Of a stretch of 6,383 nt of DNA, positions 1 through 6,383 are shown piece by piece. The stretch is from Oscillospiraceae bacterium. GTDB lineage: Bacteria > Bacillota > Clostridia > Oscillospirales > Oscillospiraceae. Where the stretch lies: the NCBI GenBank assembly GCA_902766215.1, contig CACXCV010000083.1, positions 1 to 6,383 of the forward strand. The letters are read 5' to 3'. The position numbers and the translations under genes were made by a program. The notes below the pieces were generated by a model. It did not search any database. It had not been told where the DNA came from and was given only the letters and a program-made list of their open reading frames with translations. Numbering within the stretch: position 1 is the stretch's first letter; every line of letters begins with the position of its first letter.

Positions 1-1
1 C

Positions 2-1242
<1,241 letters not shown>

Positions 1243-1246
<4 letters not shown>

Positions 1247-2034
1247 TCATCCGGCAGAATACCGCACTGGAATACGAGGCCAGCCCGCTGATTGCCGCGC
1301 CCCATGCCTTTCCCACGCGGCTGGGCGGGGCAAGCGGCGGGGCGCTGGCCTCGCTGAATCTCGGCCTGGGCCGGGGCGACAGCCCGGCCGCGCTGGCTGA
1401 AAACTATGCCCGCCTGGGCCGGGCCGTGGGCTTTGACCCGGCCCGCTGCGTGCTGACGCGCCAGGTACACGGCGATGTCATCCGCCGTGTGACCGCCGCC
1501 GACCCGGCCGGGCTGGACGCGCCGCGGCCGGACTGCGACGCGCTGATCACCGACGTGCCGGGCACGGCGCTGGTGATCTTCACTGCCGACTGCATCCCCG
1601 TGCTGCTCTATGACCCGGACACCGGAGCCGTGGGCGCAGCCCACTGCGGCTGGCGCGGCACGGCGCTGGGTCTGGCGGAGAAAACGGCGCAGGCCATGAC
1701 CGCGGCCTTCGGTTCGCGACCGGAGTCGCTGCGCTGCGCCATCGGCCCGGGCATCGGGCTGTGCTGCTTTGAAACCGACGGCGACGTGCCGGCAGCCATG
1801 TGCGCCGCGCTGGGCGAGGCCGCCGCGCCGTTCCTCCACCCGGCAGGAGCCAAGTGGCATGTGGATCTCAAGGGGCTCAATCGGCTCTGGCTCCAGCGGG
1901 CCGGCGTGCGGACCGTCGACTGCTCGGACAGCTGCACCGCCTGCCGCACCGACCGCTTCTGGTCCCACCGGCGGATGGGCGCGGCGCGCGGTTCGCAGGG
2001 GGCTGTCATTGTCTGCAAGGAGGTGGCGAAATGA
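1243..2034 (+). CDS. pgeF: PgeF/YfiH (laccase-like, DUF152) family protein
   Basis: The protein belongs to the YfiH/LACC1 family (Pfam Cu-oxidase_4). Members were first called polyphenol oxidases. They have since been shown to act as purine nucleoside phosphorylase/adenosine deaminase-type enzymes, and E. coli PgeF is reported to edit mis-incorporated serine out of peptidoglycan precursors. The 263 residues match the usual size of about 240-270. The metal-binding triad is intact: His76 in RQVHGD, Cys117 in TADCIPVLLYD and His134 in AAHCGWRGT. The family GPGIG loop is at 168-172, followed by CCFE, and the C-terminal CTACRTDRFWSHRR is typical. There is no signal peptide, so it should be cytoplasmic. 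Translation is probably coupled to secA through the ATGA overlap, and the stop overlaps the next start in the same way. In many bacteria prfB follows secA, so this neighbour is a lineage trait. The family is certain; the substrate in this organism is not. Confidence 0.93.
2017..2024 (+). promoter_or_regulatory. Strong ribosome binding site for the solute-binding lipoprotein
   Basis: AAGGAGGT lies inside the end of pgeF, six bases before the ATG at 2031. It fixes that ATG as the start in preference to the in-frame ATG at 1800 within pgeF. The signal peptide begins right at 2031, which agrees. Confidence 0.85.
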
Positions 2035-3554
2035 AACGTTTGCTTGCCGCCGCGCTGGCGCTGCTGCTGCTCTGCGGCTGCACGCTCTTTGCCCCGGCGG
2101 ATCAGGCACCGGAGGACACCCGTCCGCAGGAGGACGGCGCCGACAGCGGCATCCACCTGGACACCAGCCGCACCGAGGCGCTGTTCACCCTGGGCTATTC
2201 GCCGGATCTGAGTCTCAACCCCTATCTCAGCCGCAGCACTGTCAACTGGACCTTTCTGCCGCTGCTGTACGAGGGGCTGTTTCAGCTGACGCCCGGCTTT
2301 GAGGCCGAGCCGCTGCTGTGCCAGAGCTATGAAGCCTCGGCCGACGGGCGCACCTGGACCTTTACGCTGCGGCAGGATGCCGCGTTTTCCAACGGCGTGG
2401 CGCTGACCGCCGCCGACGTGGTCTATTCGCTGGAGCTGGCGCGCAAAAGTGACCTCTACGCCGCGCGCCTGGCCTGTGTGGACACCATCGTGCAGGCCAG
2501 TCAGAACCAGGTGGTGCTCACGCTGCGTCAGGCCATGGGCAGCCTGCCGCTGCTGCTGGACGTGCCGGTGATCCGCGCCGACTCGGTGCAGTCGCCGCTG
2601 GGCACCGGGCCTTATGTCCTGATCCAGACAGCCGACGGGGCGTATCTCGAACACGTGTCCGGCTGGCGCGGGGGCGATGCGCCCATCGGGCGCATCTGCC
2701 TGCACGCCGTGGACAACACCGACTCGGTGCGCGACGCCTTTGAGTTTGGCCGGATCAGCCTGGTGGTCTCCGACCTGAACACCGTGGGCGCGGTAAACTT
2801 CCACAGCAACTATGAGCTGTGGAGCCAGGACACCACGGTGATGCAGTTTCTCTCCTTCAACGGCGAGAGCCCGCTGTTCCAGTCTGCCGCTGTCCGCGCC
2901 GCCGTAACCCACGCCATCGACCGGCAGGGACTGATCACCGAGTATTTCGACGGCTATGGCGTGGCAGCCACGCTGCCCATGCAGCCGCGCTGCCCCAGCT
3001 ATTTTGCCTCGCTGGCCGACGACTATGGCCCCAGGGAGGGAGCGCTGGCCGGAGCTGTGGCCGAGGCCGGCCTGACCGGCCGCCGGGGGACGCTGCTGGT
3101 CAACAGCGACAACGCCACCAATGCCGCCGCGGCCGAGGCCATTGCGGCCAGCCTGCGCGAGAGCGGGCTGGAGATCGAGGTGCTCTCTGCCGCCGGCAGC
3201 AACTATGACTCGCTGGTCGAGCTGGGCGGCTATGATCTGCTGTACTGCGAGGTGCGGCTGACCGCCGACTTTGACCTGAGCGCCTTCTTCGGCGGGGCGC
3301 TGTCCGGCTTTGCCGTCCAGCACGACGACGCGCCCGTGCTGTGCGCCGCCGCCATGGAAAACAGCGGCAACTTTTACGACCTGCACCGGCTGATTATGGA
3401 CGAGGGGCTGCTGTGCCCCATCCTGTTCAAAACCCGCGCCGTGATGACCGACCGCGGCTCGGTGTCCGGGCTGACGCCCGCGCCGGTCAATGTGTTTTAT
3501 CAGCTGGACAAGCTGAGCATCCTCACCAGCGGAGCAAAGGAGGAATCACAATGA
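2031..3554 (+). CDS. ABC-type extracellular solute-binding lipoprotein, family 5
   Basis: This is a 507-residue member of the SBP_bac_5 group (OppA/DppA/NikA-like), which captures peptides or similar ligands outside the membrane for an ABC importer. The start MKRLLAAALALLLLCGC is a lipoprotein signal peptide: a positive n-region, a Leu/Ala core and a lipobox LCGC with the lipidated Cys at 17. A low-complexity acidic tether follows (residues about 20-45). Family hallmarks are LLYEGLFQLTPGFEAEPLL, then ADGRTWTFTLRQDAAFSNG, LTAADVVYSLE, GTGPYVL and VRAAVTHAIDRQGLI near residue 300. Length is at the lower end of the family norm (about 500-600). The ligand cannot be read from the sequence. No permease or ATPase gene is in the window, so it either serves a transporter encoded elsewhere or acts as a sensor or chaperone-like surface protein. 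It overlaps both neighbours by four bases, which suggests coupled expression with the downstream membrane protease. Confidence 0.9.
   Translation: MKRLLAAALALLLLCGCTLFAPADQAPEDTRPQEDGADSGIHLDTSRTEALFTLGYSPDLSLNPYLSRSTVNWTFLPLLYEGLFQLTPGFEAEPLLCQSYEASADGRTWTFTLRQDAAFSNGVALTAADVVYSLELARKSDLYAARLACVDTIVQASQNQVVLTLRQAMGSLPLLLDVPVIRADSVQSPLGTGPYVLIQTADGAYLEHVSGWRGGDAPIGRICLHAVDNTDSVRDAFEFGRISLVVSDLNTVGAVNFHSNYELWSQDTTVMQFLSFNGESPLFQSAAVRAAVTHAIDRQGLITEYFDGYGVAATLPMQPRCPSYFASLADDYGPREGALAGAVAEAGLTGRRGTLLVNSDNATNAAAAEAIAASLRESGLEIEVLSAAGSNYDSLVELGGYDLLYCEVRLTADFDLSAFFGGALSGFAVQHDDAPVLCAAAMENSGNFYDLHRLIMDEGLLCPILFKTRAVMTDRGSVSGLTPAPVNVFYQLDKLSILTSGAKEESQ
3536..3543 (+). promoter_or_regulatory. Strong ribosome binding site for the YhfC-family gene
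   Basis: AAAGGAGG lies in the last codons of the lipoprotein gene, seven bases before the ATG at 3551. It supports 3551 over the upstream in-frame ATG at 3341, which would sit deep in the preceding gene and add an arginine-rich, non-membrane leader. Confidence 0.85.
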
Positions 3555-4411
3555 GCGCCGCAGCGTTTTCCCTCGTCCCCGGCAGCGTGATCGCCGCGCT
3601 GGCGGGTCAGCTGCTGTTTGTCACCGCGCTGCCCATTGTGCTGCTGGTCTGGTGGCGCAGGCACAGCCGCGCCAGCCTGACGCCGGCCGTGATCGGCATG
3701 GTGGTGTTTCTCGTCTTCGCCCAGCTGCTGGAGCAGGTGCTGCACTATGCGTTTTTAGTCAGCGACAACGCCGTTTCACGGGCCATCGCCGCCAACCAGG
3801 GGCTGTATGTACTCTATGCCGGGCTGGCCGCCGGCCTGTTTGAGGAAACCGGCCGGTTTATGGCCTTCAAGTATCTGCTGCGCCGCAGCGGCGGCCGCGA
3901 AACTGCCGTCAGCTATGGTCTGGGCCACGGCGGGTATGAATGCCTGGCCGTGTCCGGCGCGGCGGCGCTGTCCTGTCTGCTGCTGGCGCTGCTGATCAAC
4001 TCAGGCCTGATGCCCACGCTGCTGGATATGTTCACCGGTGACGAGGCCGCGCTGGTCACCCAGGCGCTGGAGCAGGTGGCCAGCATCACGCCGGCGGAGT
4101 GCCTCTGGGGTGCCGTCGAGCGCGCCATCGCCCTGCTGCTGCAGGTCAGCCTGTCGGTGCTGGTGTTTGCCTCGGTGTGGCAGCCGGAGCGGAGCTGGCT
4201 GTATCTGGCCGCCATCTGCCTGCACGCGCTGGCGGATTTCCCCGCCGCGGCCTATCAGGCCGGGCTGCTGGCCGGCCCCGGCGGACTGGTCGCCGCCGAG
4301 CTGGGGGCGCTGGTCGTGGCTGTGCTGTCCGCCTGGCAGGCCCGCCGCCTGTGGGCTCAGCTGCCCACGACGGAGCAGGTGCGAAAAAATCCAGATTCAT
4401 CCAGTCAATAG
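3551..4411 (+). CDS. YhfC-family glutamic-type intramembrane protease
   Basis: The 286-residue polytopic membrane protein has about seven or eight hydrophobic segments (near residues 10-35, 44-70, 83-100, 120-155, 190-210, 215-235 and 240-265). It carries the conserved intramembrane residues of the YhfC family, which is related to the CPBP/Rce1-type glutamate proteases: FEETGR with Glu98-Glu99 and Arg102, GLGHGGYE with His126 and Glu130, Glu190-Arg191 before a hydrophobic helix, and LHALAD with His225 and Asp229. In this fold a glutamate-activated water cleaves peptide bonds within the bilayer. The substrate and any prenyl-independent role are unknown for YhfC proteins. All candidate catalytic residues are present, so it is probably active. 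It is the last gene of the coupled run, after a surface lipoprotein, which may be a partner or substrate (inference). The C-terminal tail after about residue 270 is hydrophilic. Confidence 0.88.
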   Translation: MSAAAFSLVPGSVIAALAGQLLFVTALPIVLLVWWRRHSRASLTPAVIGMVVFLVFAQLLEQVLHYAFLVSDNAVSRAIAANQGLYVLYAGLAAGLFEETGRFMAFKYLLRRSGGRETAVSYGLGHGGYECLAVSGAAALSCLLLALLINSGLMPTLLDMFTGDEAALVTQALEQVASITPAECLWGAVERAIALLLQVSLSVLVFASVWQPERSWLYLAAICLHALADFPAAAYQAGLLAGPGGLVAAELGALVVAVLSAWQARRLWAQLPTTEQVRKNPDSSSQ

Positions 4412-4501
4412 TTGCTCCTTCCGGCGGATAATCGGCGCGTCCGGTGGAAAGCTATCTCCATCCCGCCGCCCTGCGGCGACATGAAAAAGGAGGCTTTCCC
4501 C
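4412..4501 (+). other. 90-bp intergenic spacer upstream of the DUF1540 gene
   Basis: This is the only gap between same-strand genes in the window. A GATAAT at 4427-4432 resembles a -10 box, but there is no good TTGACA-like hexamer 16-18 bases upstream. A short GC hairpin lies at 4464-4478 (six-base arms CGCCGC and GCGGCG, loop CCT), nine bases before the ribosome binding site and without a T-run. An own promoter for the small gene is plausible but not shown. No terminator is visible after the YhfC-family gene, so read-through from the upstream operon is equally possible. Confidence 0.3.
4487..4493 (+). promoter_or_regulatory. Ribosome binding site for the DUF1540 protein
   Basis: AAGGAGG lies eight bases before the ATG at 4502. 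It overlaps codons of the alternative in-frame start at 4481, which therefore cannot use it. This fixes the 52-residue form. Confidence 0.85.
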
Positions 4502-4660
4502 ATGAGTGCAAACAAGTGTATCGAATGTACCGTGAAATCCTGCGCCAACCACTGCCAGGACGTTGACTACTGCTCGCTCAACAGCATTCTGGTGGGCACC
4601 CACGAGTGCAATCCCACCCAGGATCAGTGCACCGACTGCATGAGCTTCCGCAAGAAGTAA
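4502..4660 (+). CDS. DUF1540 domain-containing small cysteine-rich protein
   Basis: The 52-residue protein matches the DUF1540 pattern common in Clostridia and Bacilli: CTVKSC, YCSLNSILVGTHE, NPTQDQ, CTDCMSF. It has eight cysteines (6, 9, 14, 18, 24, 36, 43, 46), including two CxxC pairs (6/9 and 43/46), and no hydrophobic segment. It is probably a cytoplasmic metal-binding protein or small redox-sensitive adaptor; no function is established for the family. DUF1540 proteins I recall have fewer cysteines (about four to five), so Cys6, Cys18 and Cys36 look like additions, which would allow two four-cysteine metal sites. A strong ribosome binding site precedes it and an intrinsic terminator follows within 25 bases, so it may be highly expressed from a short transcript. 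Confidence 0.9.
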   Translation: MSANKCIECTVKSCANHCQDVDYCSLNSILVGTHECNPTQDQCTDCMSFRKK

Positions 4661-4680
4661 TTATTTCATCCCCCGCAAGC

Positions 4681-4727
4681 AAAGCCGCAGCGGCGTGAGA
4701 ATTCACGCCGCTGCGGCTTTCTTTTTT
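4681..4727 (+). terminator. Intrinsic terminator after the DUF1540 gene, between convergent genes
   Basis: A perfect 18-bp stem (4681-4698 pairing with 4703-4720) has a GAAT loop and is followed by CTTTTTT. It is a strong rho-independent terminator for + strand transcription. The same hairpin lies just past the stop of the minus-strand SLH gene. On that strand the trailing sequence is only TTTGCTTGC, so bidirectional use is possible but weaker. Confidence 0.93.
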
Positions 4728-4734
4728 ACGCTGC

Positions 4735-5124
4735 TTACCGTGCCGCGTTCCGGAAAAGGAAGGCGACAATCTGCGCGCGGGTGCAGGGCGCGTCGGGGCT
4801 GAAGGCATTGCCGCCTGTGCCGGTGGTAATCCCCCGGCTGACTGCCCAGCGCGCTGCCTCGGTATAATAAGCGTCGGCCGGGACGTCGGCAAAGGGCATG
4901 ACATTGTCCACCACCGGGCAGCCTGCCGTGCGCCACAGGAACGTAACCACCTGCCCGCGGGTGCAGGGCAGGGCGGGAGAGAAGTGCTCTGCGTCGGTTC
5001 CGCCCGTCACACCCTGCTCCACAGCCCAGCAGACCGCCTCATAGAAGTGGTCCTGCGGGGCAACGTCTGTAAACGCAGCCGCAGAGGCAAAGACCGCCGT
5101 GACCGTCACCGGGCCGCGGGGCAT
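4735..5124 (-). CDS. Two SLH domains: out-of-frame C-terminus of the upstream surface protein
   Basis: The 129 residues from the first ATG hold two S-layer homology domains, which bind pyruvylated secondary cell-wall polymer and hold proteins on the Gram-positive surface. SLH1 is about residues 17-68 (FTDV, FYEAVCWAVEQGVTGGT, FSP, CTRGQVVTFLWR). SLH2 is about 77-128 (PFADVPADAYYTEAARWAV, GITTGT, FSPDAPCTRAQIVAFLFR). Before them, MPRGPVTVTAVFA is the end of a bacterial beta repeat, whose usual form is TFTMP..VTVTATF. The frame is open further upstream to a TGA at 5182-5184, and the codons there (GQPLALTELPDGRWHFV) still read as this repeat. There is no signal peptide and no clear ribosome binding site at the ATG, so this is most likely not an independent gene but the anchor severed from the protein at 5157-6383. 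Two SLH units, rather than the frequent three, is somewhat short. Confidence 0.8.
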   Translation of the reverse strand: MPRGPVTVTAVFASAAAFTDVAPQDHFYEAVCWAVEQGVTGGTDAEHFSPALPCTRGQVVTFLWRTAGCPVVDNVMPFADVPADAYYTEAARWAVSRGITTGTGGNAFSPDAPCTRAQIVAFLFRNAAR

Positions 5125-5156
5125 GACAAAGTGCCAGCGGCCGTCCGGCAGCTCTG

Positions 5157-5181
5157 TCAGCGCCAGCGGCTGGCCGTGACG
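5157..5181 (-). other. Frameshift/deletion junction between surface protein and its SLH anchor
   Basis: These bases are open in both the upstream frame (GDVTAS, then RWR and stop) and the SLH frame (HGQPLALTELPDG). The two halves belong to one beta-repeat family. The upstream frame supplies the start of the repeat (DITIAASGRGDVTAS) and the downstream frame supplies its end (GQPLALTELPDG to PVTVTAVF), but the roughly 30 middle residues are absent. GGCCAGCC at 5168-5175 encodes both TAS-P and GQP, so it could be the microhomology left after an out-of-frame deletion. Confidence 0.6.
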
Positions 5182-6383
5182 TCACCGCGGCCGGACGCCG
5201 CGATGGTGATGTCATAGGCTGGGGCAGACTGCCCGTTCTCCAGGTCAGGGTTCTCGTCCATCGCATCGTTCTCGGGCGCGTCATCGCCGGACCAGTATTC
5301 TTCGCTGGGGCCATAGGCCGTTTCGCCCGGGTTGGCGCCCCAGGCGGTGGTTTCCTCCCCGTCGTCCACATAGAGCACGGCCGTGCTGTCCGGCTCCAGG
5401 CTGCTGGCAGTAATCTGCGTGTCCGGCGTAACAGGGACGCCCACAAAGCACTGCGCGCCCATCGAGCTGCCGTCCGCGTCCAGATATTCCACCTCGACGT
5501 CCATGCTGCCCTCGCCCGTGCCCCGGATCTCCAGCTGATAGTCCTCGCTGCCGTCCAGGACAAAGGTGATCGTGCGCTCCGCGCCGCTTTCCACCGTCTC
5601 CACTGTGCCAAACAGGCGCTCGAAGGGGCCGTGTTCGCTGTCAAGCACAAAGCCGTCCAGGCTGACGCTAGCCTCCACCGGGCAGGCAAGGCGGATGATC
5701 TTAGCGGCCGCCTTGTTGCCGGCGCGGACCGCCGCAAAGGACCTGATCTTGCCACTGGCATACGAGCCGCCGTTGGCATCGCGGTTCGTCAGCGTCTTGA
5801 CCATGGCGGCAAACGCCGCATAGGTGGTATACTGCACCTGGATGTCGTGGCAGATCTTTCTTTTGTTTCCGTTTGTCTTTTCAATCACTTTGCGCTCTAT
5901 GTTTTTTGAGCGGCACTTGGCGCACTGATCCAGCCATCCATAGGCCTCGGCGCCGCACTTCAGGCAGGTGGACAGGGCGCGCCGGCCACCGTTGTAGCTG
6001 ATGTAGTAAAAGCCCTTGCCGTTGTCCGCCTCACCCAGGAAGGCGATGGTGTGCATGCCATTCTTATAGCGATAGCGCAGGCTCTCGCCCGGGTCGACCC
6101 ACCGGTGCACAAAGTCGCGCACGCCGGCCTCGGTCAGCTTGCCGCACTCCCGCGTCTTAACCGAGCTGCCATAGACATAGCTCGTGCAAAACAGGGAATA
6201 GGCAAAGCACCCGCCAACCTTTTTCCCCAGCTTGATGCCATTGCCCGTGGGGTCCAGCTGGCTGTCATAGATGATTTTGTTCTGATAGGCTTTGGTCTTT
6301 TTACTGGCGTCCGCATTCTGAATGGTAAACTGGCTGTTTTCCTCGATGGTTCCGGTGAACTTTGCCTTTTCCCCGTTGCCCAC
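5157..6383 (-). CDS. Surface protein with papain-like cysteine domain, zinc ribbon and beta domains (5' partial, 3' frameshifted)
   Basis: The gene enters from beyond 6383; the GTG at 6381-6383 is at the edge and no signal peptide follows, so the true start is probably outside. Residue numbers count from that GTG. Residues about 45-195 resemble NlpC/CHAP-like or papain-fold secreted domains: Cys59 in GGCFAYSLFC, His111 in GMHTIAFLGEADNGKGFYYI, then CHDIQVQYTTYAAF at 178-191. I infer Cys59/His111 as a possible catalytic pair. A zinc ribbon (Cys140, 143, 154, 157, in STCLKCGAEAYGWLDQCAKC) interrupts this domain. Residues about 225-330 (RLACPVEASVSLDGFVLD to QITASSL) look like a beta-sandwich accessory domain, followed by an acidic linker (about 340-386) and the start of a bacterial beta repeat at 389-405. 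The frame then stops, and its expected SLH anchor is in another frame at 4735-5124. If secreted without the anchor, it could be released. The specific function is unknown. Confidence 0.7.
   Translation of the reverse strand: MGNGEKAKFTGTIEENSQFTIQNADASKKTKAYQNKIIYDSQLDPTGNGIKLGKKVGGCFAYSLFCTSYVYGSSVKTRECGKLTEAGVRDFVHRWVDPGESLRYRYKNGMHTIAFLGEADNGKGFYYISYNGGRRALSTCLKCGAEAYGWLDQCAKCRSKNIERKVIEKTNGNKRKICHDIQVQYTTYAAFAAMVKTLTNRDANGGSYASGKIRSFAAVRAGNKAAAKIIRLACPVEASVSLDGFVLDSEHGPFERLFGTVETVESGAERTITFVLDGSEDYQLEIRGTGEGSMDVEVEYLDADGSSMGAQCFVGVPVTPDTQITASSLEPDSTAVLYVDDGEETTAWGANPGETAYGPSEEYWSGDDAPENDAMDENPDLENGQSAPAYDITIAASGRGDVTASRWR

Noticed and set aside
1608..3386. A long 592-codon open frame on the minus strand opposite pgeF and the lipoprotein gene
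   Set aside because: It is antisense to two well-supported genes, its His/Arg/Gln/Gly-rich translation matches no family, and long shadow frames are expected at this GC content.
4412..4432. TTGCTC and GATAAT as a sigma-A promoter for the DUF1540 gene
   Set aside because: The gap between the hexamers is only nine bases, and no better -35 box is at the correct distance.
4412..4501. In-frame upstream extension of the DUF1540 protein, or a start at 4481
   Set aside because: The AAGGAGG at 4487-4493 can only serve the ATG at 4502, and the extra residues do not resemble the family.
5133..5169. CCGCTGGC at 5162-5169 and again at 5133-5140 as a slippage repeat
   Set aside because: The flanking 21 bases of the two copies differ, so this is probably chance similarity in GC-rich coding sequence.
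5157..5184. Programmed ribosomal frameshifting joining the surface protein to its SLH anchor
   Set aside because: There is no slippery heptamer of the X XXY YYZ type in the overlap, and a shift would still leave the beta repeat without its middle part.
5039..5779. A 246-codon minus-strand open frame overlapping the surface protein in another frame
   Set aside because: It is Arg/Ser/Ala/Pro-rich shadow coding. The other frame carries recognisable domains throughout.
6381..6383. GTG at the window edge as the true start of the surface protein
   Set aside because: No signal peptide follows, which an SLH-anchored protein should have. The frame is open to the edge, so the gene is treated as partial.

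Overview
The window looks like a piece of chromosome from a high-GC, gut-type Clostridia (Firmicutes), most likely Oscillospiraceae-like. The support is strong AGGAGG-type ribosome binding sites, a clostridial-style SecA tail, a DUF1540 mini-protein, a YhfC-type membrane protease, and SLH repeats with the CTRxQ signature common in that group. The lineage is inferred from these traits and was not tested by any search.

The left two thirds (2-4411, + strand) is one compact run of four genes. They are the C-terminal half of the SecA translocase motor, a PgeF/YfiH-family oxidoreductase or purine nucleoside phosphorylase, a lipoprotein of the family 5 (oligopeptide-type) extracellular solute-binding proteins, and a YhfC-family glutamic-type intramembrane protease. 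Each junction is the same four-base ATGA stop/start overlap with a Shine-Dalgarno inside the preceding gene, so the four are probably cotranscribed and translationally coupled. The lipoprotein has no transporter permease or ATPase beside it in the window.

A 90-bp gap follows, then a 52-residue, eight-cysteine DUF1540 protein on the + strand and a near-perfect intrinsic terminator with an 18-bp stem. The terminator sits between this gene and a convergent gene.

The right third (4735-6383, - strand) is a surface protein gene entering from beyond the right edge. Reading toward its C-terminus it has a papain-like/NlpC-like cysteine domain interrupted by a four-cysteine zinc ribbon, a beta-rich domain, an acidic linker, a broken bacterial beta repeat, and two SLH cell-wall anchoring domains. 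The frame breaks inside the beta repeat, so the SLH anchor lies in a different frame from the rest. The pattern fits an out-of-frame deletion of about 30 codons rather than a one-base error.

I see no RNA genes, CRISPR arrays, insertion sequences or phage genes. No clearly new system stands out. The points most worth a second look are the coupled lipoprotein/intramembrane-protease pair, the zinc ribbon inside a secreted cysteine domain, and the broken surface anchor.
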